Both the position numbers and the translations under genes were made by a program. Below the pieces are notes generated by a model that worked only from the letters and a program-made list of their open reading frames with translations, searched no databases and was not told the DNA's origin. Shown one piece after another: positions 12,401 through 24,890 of a DNA stretch of 64,000 nucleotides (positions are counted from its first letter, which is position 1; every line of letters begins with the position of its first letter). Origin of the DNA: Alnus glutinosa (Eukaryota; Streptophyta; Magnoliopsida; Fagales; Betulaceae); contig NC_084886.1 of NCBI RefSeq assembly GCF_958979055.1, positions 560,501-624,500 of the forward strand, in the 5' to 3' direction.

Positions 12401-15400
12401 TGTTGCTCATCACACAGTGAACCTGCTTACATCAACAATCAAAGCTGATGCTGACCAGTCAGATCTTAGGTTTTGCTTCAGGATCATTTCACCAACAAAG
12501 AACTACACTTTGCAGGTTTGACTTAAGGGGTAGCATGTCCTTGTGGGTTTATGTTTTCTTTCATGGAATTTAAAGTATCAGAAACCAGCTTCTTGCTGGA
12601 AGAGTCTGCCAAGATGATGGGGTACTGCTGAGGGTTAATGTTTGGTAATAGATCCTCAATAACATTTATTTATGCTTGTCAGTGCAGGCAGAGAGTGCAC
12701 TGGATCAAATGGATTGGATTGAAAAGATCACAGGGGTCATAGCTTCATTACTTAGTTCTCAAGCTCCTGAGAGGGTAATTTCTAAAAACAATTTGATGAT
12801 TGTGGCCAATTATATTCATCGTTGTTTTGATGATTGAAGGTTCCATCATATGACAGTGTCTGCCTGCTAGTCCAATGGGAAGCAGTCATCATCGCTCTGC
12901 AAGTGAGAGTAGTTCATTTGAAAGTTCTGACTTCGATCATTGCACAGTTGAAGAATATACATCCGAGAGGGGCCCTGCTACTTCGCATCTTGAACGCCCA
13001 ATAAGAAATATGCAAACACAACGGTCCTGTATAAAAATCGAGAAGCCAATTGATGTATTGCGAAGAGTATGTGGAAATGATAAATGTGCCGATTGCGGTG
13101 CCCCTGAACCAGATTGGGCATCATTAAATCTTGGTGTTCTTGTTTGTATTGAATGTTCTGGTGTTCACCGTAATCTTGGGGTGCACATATCGAAGGTAAA
13201 TTCTATAAGTTACAGATACTTGTCCTTTTTACATGTTCTCTATGAGCATGCTTGCTTCTTGGATAGACAATATTCCATGTTGACCAACATTTAGATGTCT
13301 TTATAAGAGGTTTAGATGGATGATCACTGATGAATATATGCCCAAAAATATCATATGATTAAACTTTCTTTCAGTTATCATTTAATTTTATATATTTTTA
13401 TTTTATTTTATATATATATATATATATATATAAGTAATTGAAATATCATTAAAAGCACAACTTAGCTAGAAGGAGAAAAAAGAACAAGGAAATCATGATA
13501 ACTAATCACCAAAGGAGAAACAAAAGGAGTTGTCTAAAGATACATAGTATAGAAGAATAAAGACTTAATCTCTTCAAATGTCTTATCTCAGTCCTTAAAA
13601 CTTCTGCCATTTATTTTCCTCCATAGACGCCACAAAAGACACGAAGGCACCATCTTCCACACATTAGCACTCCAAGTGTTGCTGGCAATCCACCAACAAG
13701 CATACAAGTCGAATACTCGTCTAGACATAACCCAAGACAGTCCAAATCGATTGAAGAAAACATTCCACAAGGCACATGCGACCTCACAAGCCTTTTTTAC
13801 TTGGGCGGCAGCCCTAGGAAAGATCCTTAGTGTAGACAACCTTAGGAAGCGGAATGTCATTGTGGTTGATAGGTGCTATATGTGTAAAAGGAAGCTCAGA
13901 GTGCTTTGGAAGTGATAAGAGTCCCACTATTGTTTCATCCTATCCACAAAACCATCAGACTTAAGCCACATAGTTGAATGATCCCAAAAACAAATTGCTG
14001 CTGTGCTTTATCTAGTCTTTGCATTTGTGCCATAAAGAAGTATGTTTAAGAATCTTTGTTGGGGTAGAGAGCCAATTGCATGTGGTCATTTTTAGATGTA
14101 CTAGTACTTTTCTTTGATTTGACTGATGAAGAAATTGCCTGTAAATCTGGCTCATTCAAAATTTTATATGCTTGCCTAAAACTAATAATCCAGCTTCTTG
14201 TATCATCTTATTATAGAAGGTTATGGAGCTCCATACAATTTAGACAACAGGGTTCATTGATTAAGAGTTGTTGAATTTAGTTTATTATGCTTCCAAGATA
14301 TGTATCAAGCCTCAATTACAGCTACTTGGGTCCATAATTTGTATTTTCTTTCACCAAAAAACAAGTTTTCTCTTTTCTTATTTCATTCTTCCCTTCCCTT
14401 TCCTTCCTACCCATCTCCATCCTTCCAAGATTACTCCTCTTTATTGACAGTCTCAGATTCCTAGGAGTTACATCTTAGGACTGTCTGGATTCATATTGTT
14501 TTATGCAGTGTACTATTTCTCATTTTTTTTCTCCTCTTTTCTTTTTTATTTTTGAAGTTTCTAAAGATAATGAATTTTTATTTGTATATTAAACAATTAA
14601 CTACCCAATAATTATTGTGGGATCTATTAAATATTCAATAGTCGATTATTTTTCTCCCAACTTTCTTTCTTAAAAAGAAGCTGGGAAACTTTCTGCCTGT
14701 GCAATTGCTGGATTCTGTATTGTACATGATAACATTGGCATGCATTATCCCATGTATGGGTAAATGGAGAATCAAGGAGAATATCAAGTCTGTCATTTGG
14801 CGGTAATTGTTGGGTTTTTTTGTTGACTTTTTATTGAGCCATACTCTTACTTAATGGTTTTCATATTTTTTTTTTTTTTGACAAAAATGAAAAATTAATT
14901 AATTTTTAATTTCTTACAGATGGATAAACTTCCATTTGGTGATAAATGTTTGTATTGTGTGCTCATTTGTGCACCTTTTGTTCTTGTGTTGATTGCTATT
15001 GCAGGTACGGTCTCTTACACTGGATGTCAAAGTGTGGGATCCTTCTGTTATAAGTTTGTTTCAGTCTCTGGGCAATACCTTTGCCAACTCAGTATGGGAG
15101 GAACTATTGCAATCAAGAAGTGCTTTTCAGCTTGATCTTGTCCCTGCAGGGTAAAGAATCTCTAATAATGATTGAAATAGGATTGTTTCAACTCTACAGA
15201 AATATATTATTCTTCTTTTGATAGGTGTGGCTAACACTCGTTATTTTCTGTCGGTGAAGCCTATACAAGTCTGATAAGCCACAGCTGATTTTTATCAGTA
15301 AACCCAGTCATGCTGATTCTATATCAGTGAAGGAGAAGTTCATCCATGCAAAGGTTTGACAATTTAGTCTTTTATTCTGATCTTTTTGTTTAAGTCATTC

Positions 15401-17212
15401 TCTTTCACCTGAAGATAATTGCATGTGGCTTATGTAGATAAGATATGTGCAGTGATTGTTTACGCTTTTCCTGTGAAAGCCGGATAATTACATCTGTATC
15501 ATATGTTGTTGCTGACAATGTGCACTATGATAGAAATGCGTGCATGACTAGGTATAAATATTTTGATCTATTGTGACATTCTTTATATTGTTTTCATTGC
15601 ATATTTTAAGAACGTGATATTTTTAACTAGACTATTTTTGTTTTGGTATTGAGGGTTTACTAGACAACTCATTAGTTTTAAGATGTCAACTCCAACTAAT
15701 TGTTGATCTATGAGAACAGGAAAGATAAGAAAATAGTTAGACCACTCTTAAGATGTTGATAGGAGTAGTATAATACTATGAACCCACTTCAGCTTGTATT
15801 TTTGGTTTCTGAATGATGATTTAGTGAGATGAAATCATTTATACAGAGTAATAGCTGCGGATAGTGCAGGATTGCAGAAGTAAATCGGTAGGTTGTTTCC
15901 AAATAATCTAGATGCTTAGTAGTTTAGTGAATTGAGGACTTACTGTTTGCTAGTGACTATTGAGTTTGTGGGTGGGTGGGTGTCCTTGAGAGAGAGAGAG
16001 AGAGAGAGAGAGATTGAACTAGATTTTTCTCTCTAGACAAAGTACAGGGAGTTAATTAGAGAGGTCCTATGCAAACAGAACAAAAGAAACCCTGCCTGAT
16101 AAGTGATAATCCTAACAAAAGGGACTCAAAATACATATTGCATGCTGTTCTTCTCTCTGATAATCTCCCAGCAGTTTTTAAGATGCAATACTGATGTTTG
16201 AAAATTCTCAAACATCTCTTTTTGTGTGGATTACTAATCTTATGCGCTGCCATATGCTACTTGCTAAGTCTTTCAGACTGCTGCAGAAATTTTAGTGACA
16301 GATGTTTTCTTTTGATTGCAGTATGCAGAAAAGATTTTTGTTCGTAGGCCAAAAGACAATCAATATCGTCATTTAGTGGCACAACAAATCTGGGAGGGTG
16401 TGCGTGCTAATGACAAGAAAGCTGTATATCGTCACATAGTGAATTCTGAAGCAGATGTTAATGCTGTATACGAGCAAACATCTTTTGGCTCTTCTATAAC
16501 CCTTGCCAAAGCAATGCTATTGCACGAGCACACAAGCCTTGACCACAGTTCTAGCAGCTTAACAGTGGATTCATTGGAAAGGTCCTCCACTAGCTCTACA
16601 AACATGGCAGGCACAACTGAAGGCCAGACCTTGGAGGATCTAGATGGGTGCACCCTGCTTCACCTTGCTTGTGAAACTGCAGACATAGGCATGATAGAAC
16701 TCCTCCTACAGTATGGTGCACATATAAATGTAGCTGATTCAAGAGGTCAAACGCCACTACACCGCTGCATTCTCAAAGGCAGAACCACATCTGTGAAATT
16801 GCTTCTTACAAGGTGACTTTATGATCCTTGCTCTTCTTTTCTTTTTTTTTCGTGCCGACAGTTTAATGACCATCTGACAGGGATGGTGGCTAAAATCATT
16901 GCTACATCATGGTTATAGTTGCAGTATTCTTTTCAGTTTTTTTAGGTTGCCAATCTCTATATTCAAATTTATCTGCGTCTGATTTTTTGTTGTCTATGTT
17001 TTATTTTTTAGTTTATACCATCACACTATATTTTTAAACTTTTTTTTTTCATCACTGCTTATAGAATGCTACTAAAGGGTTCCCAATGCATTTGCAGGGG
17101 AGCTGATCCACGGGCTGTAAATGGTGAAGGTAAAAACCCTTTTGAGGTAGCAGTAGAGTCAAACTTTGATGATGGTGAGGTCACTGCTTTATTAGCGGAC
17201 TCAAATGGATAG
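6454..17212 (+). CDS. AGD1: ARF GTPase-activating protein, ACAP type (AGD1-like)
   Basis: Nineteen exons joined in phase give 832 aa: 6454-6498, 7416-7492, 7800-7900, 8125-8195, 9450-9512, 10270-10314, 10706-10771, 10888-10935, 11060-11155, 11241-11282, 11719-11934, 12059-12190, 12291-12515, 12688-12774, 12857-13195, 15005-15150, 15260-15353, 16322-16812, 17098-17212. All introns are GT-AG. Domains: N-terminal BAR (about 1-220, membrane-curvature dimer), PH (about 291-430, phosphoinositide binding), ArfGAP zinc finger (Cys515, 518, 535, 538 with the catalytic arginine finger Arg543) and C-terminal ankyrin repeats (about 738-825). Length and order match the Arabidopsis AGD1/AGD3 class. The N-terminus [15 protein letters not shown] and the exon-3 wording ([16 protein letters not shown]) fit AGD1 better than AGD3/VAN3. 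The family promotes GTP hydrolysis on ARF GTPases at trans-Golgi and endosomal membranes; AGD1 acts in root-hair polarity. No disabling changes seen. Confidence 0.93.
8700..8960 (+). mobile_element. LINE 3' fragment in AGD1 intron 4
   Basis: Read on the plus strand, the end of an L1-type LINE ORF2 is visible (residues like [20 protein letters not shown], the conserved C-terminal W-E-x-N-x-R-x-F-E-D block), followed by a short 3' region and an A-rich tail near 8938-8955. Strongly 5'-truncated and dead. The same family occurs inverted at 13.4-13.9 kb in intron 15. Confidence 0.65.
13412..13920 (-). mobile_element. LINE 3' fragment in AGD1 intron 15
   Basis: On the minus strand this encodes part of a LINE zf-RVT/C-terminal block ([20 protein letters not shown]..., then [20 protein letters not shown]). 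The 3' part matches the plus-strand fragment at 8.7-8.96 kb (both share AGTTAT-A/C-TGATTTCCTTGTT and GCTTTTAATGATATTT). The tail is a (TA)n microsatellite (13412-13431), which probably replaced the original A tail. Truncated, non-functional. Confidence 0.7.
15989..16012. repeat. (GA)n microsatellite
   Basis: About 12 GA units within AGD1 intron 17. Confidence 0.9.
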
Positions 17213-17760
17213 ATTCTGAAACAAGATTTTACTAGGGCCAAATACATTAAAGCTGGACAGTGTAAGAGAAAGATATGATGGTGTTGCATTTTGTATAATT
17301 ATATCTCATAAATTTGAGAGCTGGTTCTCCATTAAAGGGAAGGTCACCAGTGTTTTTCGAAGATTTACGGGAGTGGTAGGTTGGCGTGCCTGCCCCATGG
17401 GAGTGTGCGGGCTTGTAATTTAACAAGGCGCCTTTGATCAGAGTGAAGCGCACTGATATCCTTGAGCCAAAGGGCTTTGTAATGTCATATTTTTTGTCGA
17501 TTCAGTTTGTTTGCTTCCGCTTTGGTGAAGCTGTGATGATTTAACTTGCCAAAAAAAAAAAAAATAGAAAGCTATGATGATTTAGTTTAGTGCATTGTGT
17601 ATTTGTACATTGGTTTCTTTTAATGAAGCTTTGTTGTGGCTGCAAGTCTTTGGATGCACAAATAGTGTTGCTTTATATGCTTGATTATGCAAACTATCTA
17701 CTTCTGGGTTTTATTTTGTTACTTGTAATAGCTCCTGTGTGCTTGTAACAAATTTTCACG
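17213..17760 (+). other. AGD1-like 3' UTR and flank
   Basis: Follows the TAG stop of the ARF-GAP gene. The GT-rich DNA and TTTAATGAAGC-type words near 17618-17628 could serve polyadenylation, but the exact end is not determinable. Confidence 0.35.
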
Positions 17761-17986
17761 AAATGAGTGGCCTTGTGCAGAGGTCACCATAGTCGGACAA
17801 GTTGGCCGCTGGGTTCCCCATGACAAGTGGTTATCGCTGACTTTTCTTCATTGTCCTGTAAATAAATTAATGATCCATGATTGGATAAATGCGTTATATC
17901 CCATGTAATTAATATAGATAATGACTCAAGCAAACGAACTTAATTTAGGAAAGGAACGGGACAATGAAGAAAAGTCCACTCATTTT
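17761..17986. repeat. Inverted repeat with perfect 18-bp arms
   Basis: GACTTTTCTTCATTGTCC at 17839-17856 is perfectly complementary to 17959-17976, with about 100 bases between. The right arm continues into CCACTCATTT, whose complement AAATGAGTGG lies at 17763-17772, displaced by about 65 bases on the left side. It could be a MITE with an insertion in one arm or a small-RNA hairpin. Confidence 0.55.
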
Positions 17987-18516
17987 GCCCATCATTTCCT
18001 GTAAATAAGTACTCTAAAAAAAAAAAAAAAAAAAAAAAGGTTAAGATTTGGGAGATTATAGAAAATAAAATATGAAAGAGAAAAGAAACAACGTGATTTT
18101 AGAAAGCGAAAATGAGAAAAGGAGTAGGTAGAGATTTATTGAGAATAGTTTTTAAAAAAAAAGTTAAGTTGATTTAATTTGAAGTTATTAAATTAATTTA
18201 TAAACAACGTGATATAGATTTTGAAAAATGTATTGAAATAAACGAGAGAAATTTTTTAATTAGACTACTTGAAGTGGCCCGACTCCACTACCTATGTTTC
18301 CCGCGCAGTCAAGGTGTATTTACTACAAAGAGAAAGGTATATACAATTAATATACGATACAATGAAGCTATGAAGAAAGATGGGGGGCCACCTTTTTTTT
18401 CTTTTTTTTTTGGTAAGTAGATGGGGGGCCACTTCTTAGTTCTCCTTATTAGTAGAAGTGGAGAACCACAACAATGTGGTTAATGATGATGGTGAGTGAT
18501 ATGGACATTCATAAAA
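17987..18516. other. Intergenic, no gene seen
   Basis: AT-rich, with a poly-A run near 18017-18038. No supported feature. Confidence 0.4.
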
Positions 18517-18667
18517 GGGAAGTGCTATAATTCCCACCCCTATCCTACCCCAATCCCACCAACCCTAAGTGTAAAAAGTTAAAAATTGATTTATTAAATA
18601 AAAAAATTAAAACACTTAGAGTTGGTGGGATTGGAGTGGAATGGGGGTGGGAATTCTAGCATTTTCC
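18517..18667. mobile_element. 151-bp MITE with 9-bp target duplication
   Basis: Long terminal inverted repeats (GGAAGTGCTATAATTCCCACCCC... and ...GGGGGTGGGAATTCTAGCATTTTCC) flank a short AT centre. The direct repeat TTCATAAAA lies on both sides (18508-18516 and 18668-18676). A 9-bp duplication points to a Mutator-like origin. No coding capacity. Confidence 0.8.
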
Positions 18668-18676
18668 TTCATAAAA

Positions 18677-19362
18677 ACAGAGCAAGAGAGAAAAATAAGA
18701 AGGAAATTAGAGAGTTCATTGCGGGATGGGCGTGGGACCCGACATCATGATGGTAAAAACTGTGGGGAATATGGGCGAGCAATGCCCGTGAGGCTCGAGG
18801 TATACCGTAAAAGCATCGTAAAAAGCTCTGCTACAGTACACTTCCCTCTACAAAAAAGACCGCACGTGCACACGTGTTGGCCTTTCACTCGTCCCCAAAA
18901 CCCTACCGGTAAAGGTTTCAAAAAATTCTTCATAATTCAGTTAAGAAATAAAAAAGGAAAAGAAGATTTATTATTTATTATTTTTAATTATTTGGGCAAC
19001 GAAGAAAAGAGAAGGGAAAAGCAATTATTCGATGAGAAAAGTGAAAAACGTTGCTAATCCACGCGATTAGATGGTGGCATTTCTATAATCACAAAAAGCC
19101 ACATCGCACAAATTCCCGTGGTTCCCAATCAACGGTCCCGATCTTATCCCAACCCAACCAACGGTGGGGATCCCTCATCCCGTCTAGCTTCTTGCACACA
19201 GCTCGATGTCTCTTGCTTTCGCCCCCCCTCGTGATAGCGACGCGAGCAATGCCTTCCGCCAACGTGGCACTGGACCCCACTTCAGTACGGTGTCTCTCCG
19301 AAAGGCGGGAACCCAGTTTTGTCCGCAGAGGAATGGTCAGGCAGAGACACAGAGACAGTCAG

Positions 19363-19401
<39 letters not shown>

Positions 19402-20207
19402 CCAAAATTTTCTTTGGGATTTTTGTTTGTGTTCCGAGTTTTCAAGGACAGTGATGGTAGTAGATGTTTGTGAGGATAACAAAGTCGCTTGGTTAGGTTT
19501 ACTTACTGAGAATCTGTCTGACTTTGAATCTGCGAGTCTTTGAGCTTTTGCTAATCCTAACAGGGAAAAAAGAGAGGAAATAATAATAAAAATAATTTTA
19601 TTTCTGGGTCTTGCATTTTTGAGGAGGTTGCTAATTTTAACAGGGAACGGACCTTCTGGGTGTTCTATACTCGGGGCTATTAAAGTAAGCACACCTCTTA
19701 TTTGATGATGAAGAGCAGTGGTATTTGGTAAAGAGTGCAATTTTAGAGGTAAAAGATTCACATTCAAGCTCAGATAAGTAAAAGAATATTTTCGGGTGAG
19801 AGAGAAATGGGAATCGGTGACGAAATGATTCTTTGCGTCTTTCTTCTGAGATTTACAGTCAAAATTCGTTCTTTCTTTTAATCTGATATGCGCGCCAGTC
19901 TCAATCACTTTGAAGCTTCTCTGATGGGTTGAAGCCCTTTGAGGGCTTAAGTTGAAAGTAGGATTTTTATCTGTTTTTCATACATCTTAATTAGAGGAGG
20001 GACCTAAAACTAAATTTTGTGAGCGTTTGAGGTTTTCTCATTTTCTTCCTTTTCACTTTCAGGCTTCTGGGATGCTGAAAAGCCAGAAAAGCTGGGGCTT
20101 CCATTAGCTAATTTTGCACCTTGAACATATACATTTCAAGGCATAGAGCTTAAAGCTCTCTCTTTCTCTCTCTGGGTTCTGAGATTTGTGGCTTAGCATA
20201 CAAAAGA
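18677..20207 (+). promoter_or_regulatory. CORYNE promoter and 5' leader region
   Basis: Sequence between the MITE and the CRN start codon. It contains CACGTG-type words near 18862-18876, a (GA)n repeat at 19368-19397 and pyrimidine-rich leader DNA just before the ATG. An 11-codon upstream ORF (20072-20107) precedes the main start. Long antisense ORFs here (for example 19282-19908, minus) are artefacts of the (GA)n repeat, which reads as Ser-Leu repeats. Confidence 0.5.
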
Positions 20208-21996
20208 ATGGAGAAAAGAAGAAGATACAGATACACCCTCTACTTTTGCAACAACAAACTCGTTACTCTTCTTTTGCTGTTGGTTTCATTCTGCTTTCAC
20301 TACAGCACTGCGTACTGCCAAGAGAGAACCACAAGGCACATCTCCTCCGAGCTTTCGCCAGCCAAATACCAAAACGGGCTCAGAAGAATTCTTCTCAGCG
20401 TTGCATTTGGAGCGGTAACCGGTTTGGTTAGTGCCTTTGTCTTCGCTCTCATAGTCCGCAGCTTCGTCCGGTACCTCAACCGAACCCCCCTTCTCAAAGG
20501 CCCCGTCATATTCTCTCCCAAAATCGATCCCAAGACGCTCCAAGCTGCTCTCGCCAATGAGAATCACTTGCTGGGGTCGAGCCCCAATGGTAAATACTAC
20601 CGGACCGTGCTCGACAACGGGCTTATTATCGCTGTCAAGAGGCTCGAACCGTTTGAGGCCGGTTCACCGGAGAGGTCGGTGAAGAGAAAGATACAGCAGG
20701 AGTTGGAAATGCTTGCCGGTTTGAGACACAGAAATTTGATGAGCCTAAGGGCTTATGTTCGCGGGCCTGGCGGTGGATTCTCTTTGCTCTATGATTATGT
20801 CCCGGGCGGGAGTCTTCAGGATGCTATGCATAGAGTTAGAGACAATCAGTTGCAGCTTGGATGGGAGGTGCGCCTTAGGATTGCCGTTGGGGTTGTGAAG
20901 GGGCTTCAGTATCTTCATTTTGAGTGTGATCCTCAGGTTCTGCACTATAACTTGAAGCCTACCAATGTGATGTTGGACGCCGAGTTTCAACCCAGGTTGG
21001 GAGATTGTGGGTTGGCTAAGCTCATTCCCCATTTGGATAGAGCAACATCTGGCTACAGTGCCCCAGAGTGTTTCCGAGATCGCAGGTAATGACATAAATT
21101 TTTTCATAATTGAAAGATTTGAAATCCTTATTTTCTAGAATTTCCCTGCAAATTCTCCATTTTGTAGTAGTGATGAGCAATTCAAGAAGTAGTCTGGATT
21201 GGTATTAGTCCTTTCTCTGTTAATTTGATTGCTACCAGGAAAAAAAAAAACTTGATTTTTTGTGTGCAGCATGTTTGTTTCTGAAAGGTACTCTGAAGTT
21301 TGATAATATTTGCTCTTTTTTTTCTTGTCATCTTGTTTCTTTAAGCACTCAAATGGGTTTTTTTATGTGACTTTAGCTATTGAAATTACCAAGTCAGATT
21401 CTAGTAGCTACGGTGAAGTTAAACTTGTGTTGAGAATTTAATTATATCTAGTGGTATTTTAGAGGCATTCTTGAGTTGTATGCTTAGTTGATGCTATGAG
21501 TTTTTTTTTTGTTTTTTTTATTTGACTTGAGCATTTTATCCCCCCTCTTTATTGCCAATGTTTGTAAATAATTGTTGTTGAGGACCCCTACTTATCCATA
21601 AGTATTTTGGTTGCAACTGACCATTAGATTTTTGTGTCAAACACATACTGTCGCATTGATGATGGTTATATTTCCATTTGAAACAGGTATACTGATAAGA
21701 GCGATGTTTTCAGTTTTGGGATGTTGTTGGGCGTTTTGCTAACTGGTAGAGACCCTACTCACCCATTCTTTAGAGAAGCGGTTAGCGGGGGGAGTTTGGG
21801 ACAGTGGCTCCGACATTTGCAGCAAGCAGGGGAGGCACGAGAAGCGCTAGACAAGAGTATTCTAGGGGAAGAAGGGGAGGAAGATGAGATGCTGATGGCA
21901 GTGAGAATAGCTGTTGTTTGCCTCTCAGATTGTCCTGCAGACAGGCCTTCTAGTGATGAGCTTGTTCACATGCTAACCCAACTGCACAGTTTTTGA
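20208..21996 (+). CDS. CRN: CORYNE receptor-like pseudokinase
   Basis: Two exons (20208-21085, 21687-21996) joined within an arginine codon give 395 aa. Layout: basic N-terminus plus hydrophobic signal segment (about 17-37), short extracellular stretch, transmembrane helix (about 61-84), then a kinase-like domain from about 100 to the end. The Lys of the VAVK motif (Lys143) is kept, but the catalytic HRD is HYN (about 246-248) and DFG is DCG (about 266-268), as in Arabidopsis CRN. The C-terminus (ADRPSSDELVHMLTQLHSF) is nearly the Arabidopsis sequence. CRN has no LRRs; it pairs with CLAVATA2 to relay CLV3/CLE peptide signals restricting shoot and root stem cells, at the plasma membrane. Start chosen at the first ATG giving the signal segment. 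Very confident in family; function by homology. Confidence 0.95.
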
Positions 21997-23603
21997 AGGA
22001 AATGTAAGTAAAACCTTTGAATCTTCAGTTTCTGTAGATTTTGGAAATTGGAATATTGGAATTTTGCTTTTAGGGATCTAGTCTGCAATACATGTGGAGT
22101 AATCTCTTTTACAAACTGCAAAGTGATCATGGTGTTGTGGTTGTGATTGCTGCATTTTGTATTGTTTAGCTTCTTGCCTCTTTTCAAATCTGTATGATTT
22201 TTTATTTTTCTTATCGTGGCATACGGAGGTCTGTACATAACTGATATTTTTAGTGAGGAAGCTGGTATTCAAGAGGTGACTGTTTGATCAGATAATGATG
22301 CGGGGACATTTGCATTATTATGCTTTTACATTCTAATGATGGTGGGGTTTGGGTGGCTGGCTTTATTGGACATGACTTTTTGGGAATCACGAGTCCTTTT
22401 TAACTTAAAATTAGGCAATTCTCTTTATTTTTGCCTTTTGCTTTATGACCAACTTAGCATGGAATCTACTTATGCCTTGTAGGCAGCGTTCATGCCTCAA
22501 AAATATCAGCTTGAGTCATCCAAGTAAAACTCCTCTCAACTTTACTGTATCTATACCAGAACTTGGTGATTTCTTAGAATGCATTTTGATGGCTCTTGAA
22601 AACAAAATTGTCTCTTTTGAGTTATGTTACACTATGACTTCATTTTAGTTCCCATTCGCAATTGGATAGAGTACAATATCTTGTTGCGTCTTTGCGACAC
22701 CTTTCTGGTTTTGGTGCAAGATTACTAGCTTTTATATATTCAAAAGATGACAACATTTAGTTGTTCCAACATACATAAACAGCATGGCCGGTTTGGGGGC
22801 CGAACCACTGCTGCAGCCAAGCCTTTTTTTTTTTTTTTTTTTTCCTTGATATCTCGATTTGAACGGTCCAAATAAAATGTGTTACATCCGGTGCAAATAC
22901 CTAGCATGAATGGTCCAAATAAAGCGGATCGTTTTCGGGTATTGCACAGCTAAGGCCATGGACCAATGGTACCCAGAACTAACACAAGTTTGAAAGGGGG
23001 AATGTGGGATGATGGCTTAATTAAGCTAATGCTCTAGCTATTGGCGGGGATTTCAAATGACCAAATTAAAAGATCAACATGAGTCCTAAAGCGTTCATCT
23101 TGCCCTTCTGATTTTCGTTTTCGTCTTCTTTTTTAATTATTGTTTTTTGCAGTTGGTTTCTGTTTATGAAAGAGGTAAAAGAAACAATAGTAGTATTAAT
23201 GTAGTTTGTCTTGCCTGAAGCTGAGTGACAATAATATGTATCCTCATGCTGTGTACCGTGTACATGCCTAGGGAGCATGAAAAGTCAGAGAAAAGGAATG
23301 CATGTGGTGGGGATGCTGACTGACTGACTGCTAAGGGTATTCAGAGAGGTCATGCATCTGGGGCCAAAAGTGTTGCATGCTCCAAAAGATTGATTTAAAA
23401 AAGCGTGGGGGAGCAAAATTAACTGTTAGTTACCCCCCCTTACAGCTGTGAATGTGATTGCTCACCTCTCCACCACAAATGCCACGCACTCTCATAATTT
23501 TCTGGTTGAGCATGCAGATGCAGTGAAAAACTTTTGACTATTGACACCGCACGACTTGATCGTATTTCTTTATGATTTTTTATTTTTATTTTTATTTTTA
23601 TGA
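21997..23603. other. CRN 3' flank and intergenic DNA
   Basis: CRN 3' UTR followed by unique-looking sequence with a poly-T run (about 22826-22844). ORFs in this stretch lack family resemblance. No RNA gene recognised. Confidence 0.4.
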
Positions 23604-23783
23604 GAAATGATTCTTTACCGTCTAAATATACAACTTTTTATCAACTTGTCTATGTGACAAGGTGGTCTCCCACTTTATTTTATTTTTTAAAAATAAAAAA
23701 ACTCTAAAGTTAGTAGGGGACTACCTTGCCACATAGACAAAGTGGTGAAAAGTTGTATATTTAGGAGGTAGTGAATTATTACT
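23604..23783. mobile_element. Foldback MITE, ~180 bp
   Basis: The left end (TCTAAATATACAACTTTTTATCAACTTGTCTATGTGACAAGGTGG) is the near reverse complement of the right end (CCTTGCCACATAGACAAAG...AAAGTTGTATATTTAGGAGG). Arms of about 80 bases, short A/T centre. No ORF. Confidence 0.75.
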
Positions 23784-23988
23784 CTTTTTTTATATTGGAA
23801 TTTCAGTTTTGTGCTACATCCGGCTGAATCTGTTTCTAAAAATTCTTGCAAGAACTGTGTATGCCGGCTGAGATTGAGCCGGGAAGTAGTTTGCAAAATC
23901 AGAATCAGTTGGGGAGAGGAATAATGCCGACCGTTTTCTTGTTATACCATAACAAACAAACAAACAAAACATCATTGTTCCATTAAAG

Positions 23989-24024
23989 GAATCTAATCTA
24001 ATCTAATCTAATCTAATCTAATAT
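23989..24024. repeat. (AATCT)n pentanucleotide microsatellite
   Basis: Seven consecutive AATCT units. Confidence 0.9.
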
Positions 24025-24599
24025 ATTTAAGCACAAACCAAGAGAAAGGAAATCCTAGAGTGCCTACAATTGTGGCAAGTGGCGTGAATTTGGATATACA
24101 AATATAAGCAAAACGATCAAGCTTAGCAAAACAATTATGTCGCTTACTACACAAAGTAAAGCAAAACAATTAGGATATGCTCCCACTTGTCTAGTCACCT
24201 ATTCAGGCAATTGGGTATAGCAATTTAGGTAGCTAATTAATGTAGATCTCTATTCTAAACAAATTAGGCAAAGCAGCAATAATTTCTACCATTCAAATAA
24301 AGTATTTACGTTTGACTGGTGTGTTTGGTTGGTATATTTTTCAATATTCGAACCAGGTTTTTATTCAAAAACCCGGAACCCGGATCCATGAGGAATAAAA
24401 CCCGAAAGTCTTTGAATATTGTTTAAATGCAGTTTGGATTTCAAGGTGAAATAATAGAGGAAAAGCGTGGCTTTTGAGGTTTATAGTATTAAATGCTGCT
24501 GGCTGTTCATTTTGAGTTTTGTAACATATTTTTTTAAAAAATAAAAATAAAAAATATACTAAACAAAATTAATTTGTTTTTTTTTTTTTAAAGAAAAAT

Positions 24600-24890
24600 A
24601 GAAAAATGGGGTGGCCAAAAGCCACCCCTAGAGTGGCCGGCGCCACCTCTGGGGGTGGCTCGCGTCCACCCCAGGGGTCGGGGGGTGGTCGCGCACCACC
24701 CCCTCAGCCCTAAGGGTGGCTTTCGGGCCACCCCCGTGGTCGGGGGTGGCCGTGCGGCTACCTCCAGTGGCCGGGGGTGGCTTTCGGGCCACCCCAAGTG
24801 GATTTCGGGGTGGCCCGAAAGCCATCCCTGGGGGTTGGGGGTGGTGCGTGGCCACCCCCCCTCCCCAAGGGGTGGCAGCCACCCCAAAAA
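24600..24890. repeat. GC-rich GGGGTGGCC core repeat
   Basis: About 290 bases of degenerate inverted and direct copies of GGGGTGGCC/GGCCACCCC between strongly AT-rich, homopolymeric flanks (24530-24599 and 24890-25080). The composition change is abrupt. ORFs on both strands (rich in Gly, Trp, Pro, Arg) are by-products of the repeat. Similar cores occur at 34.22-34.37 and 35.03-35.26 kb, and a weaker one near 30.81-31.0 kb. Confidence 0.75.

Noticed and set aside
18641..19473. ORFs of 138 and 140 codons before CRN
   Set aside because: No domains, overlapping frames, and they sit in the promoter/leader of CRN.
19282..19908. 208-codon antisense ORF upstream of CRN
   Set aside because: It owes its length to the (GA)n repeat, read as Ser-Leu repeats. 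No domain, and it overlaps the CRN leader.
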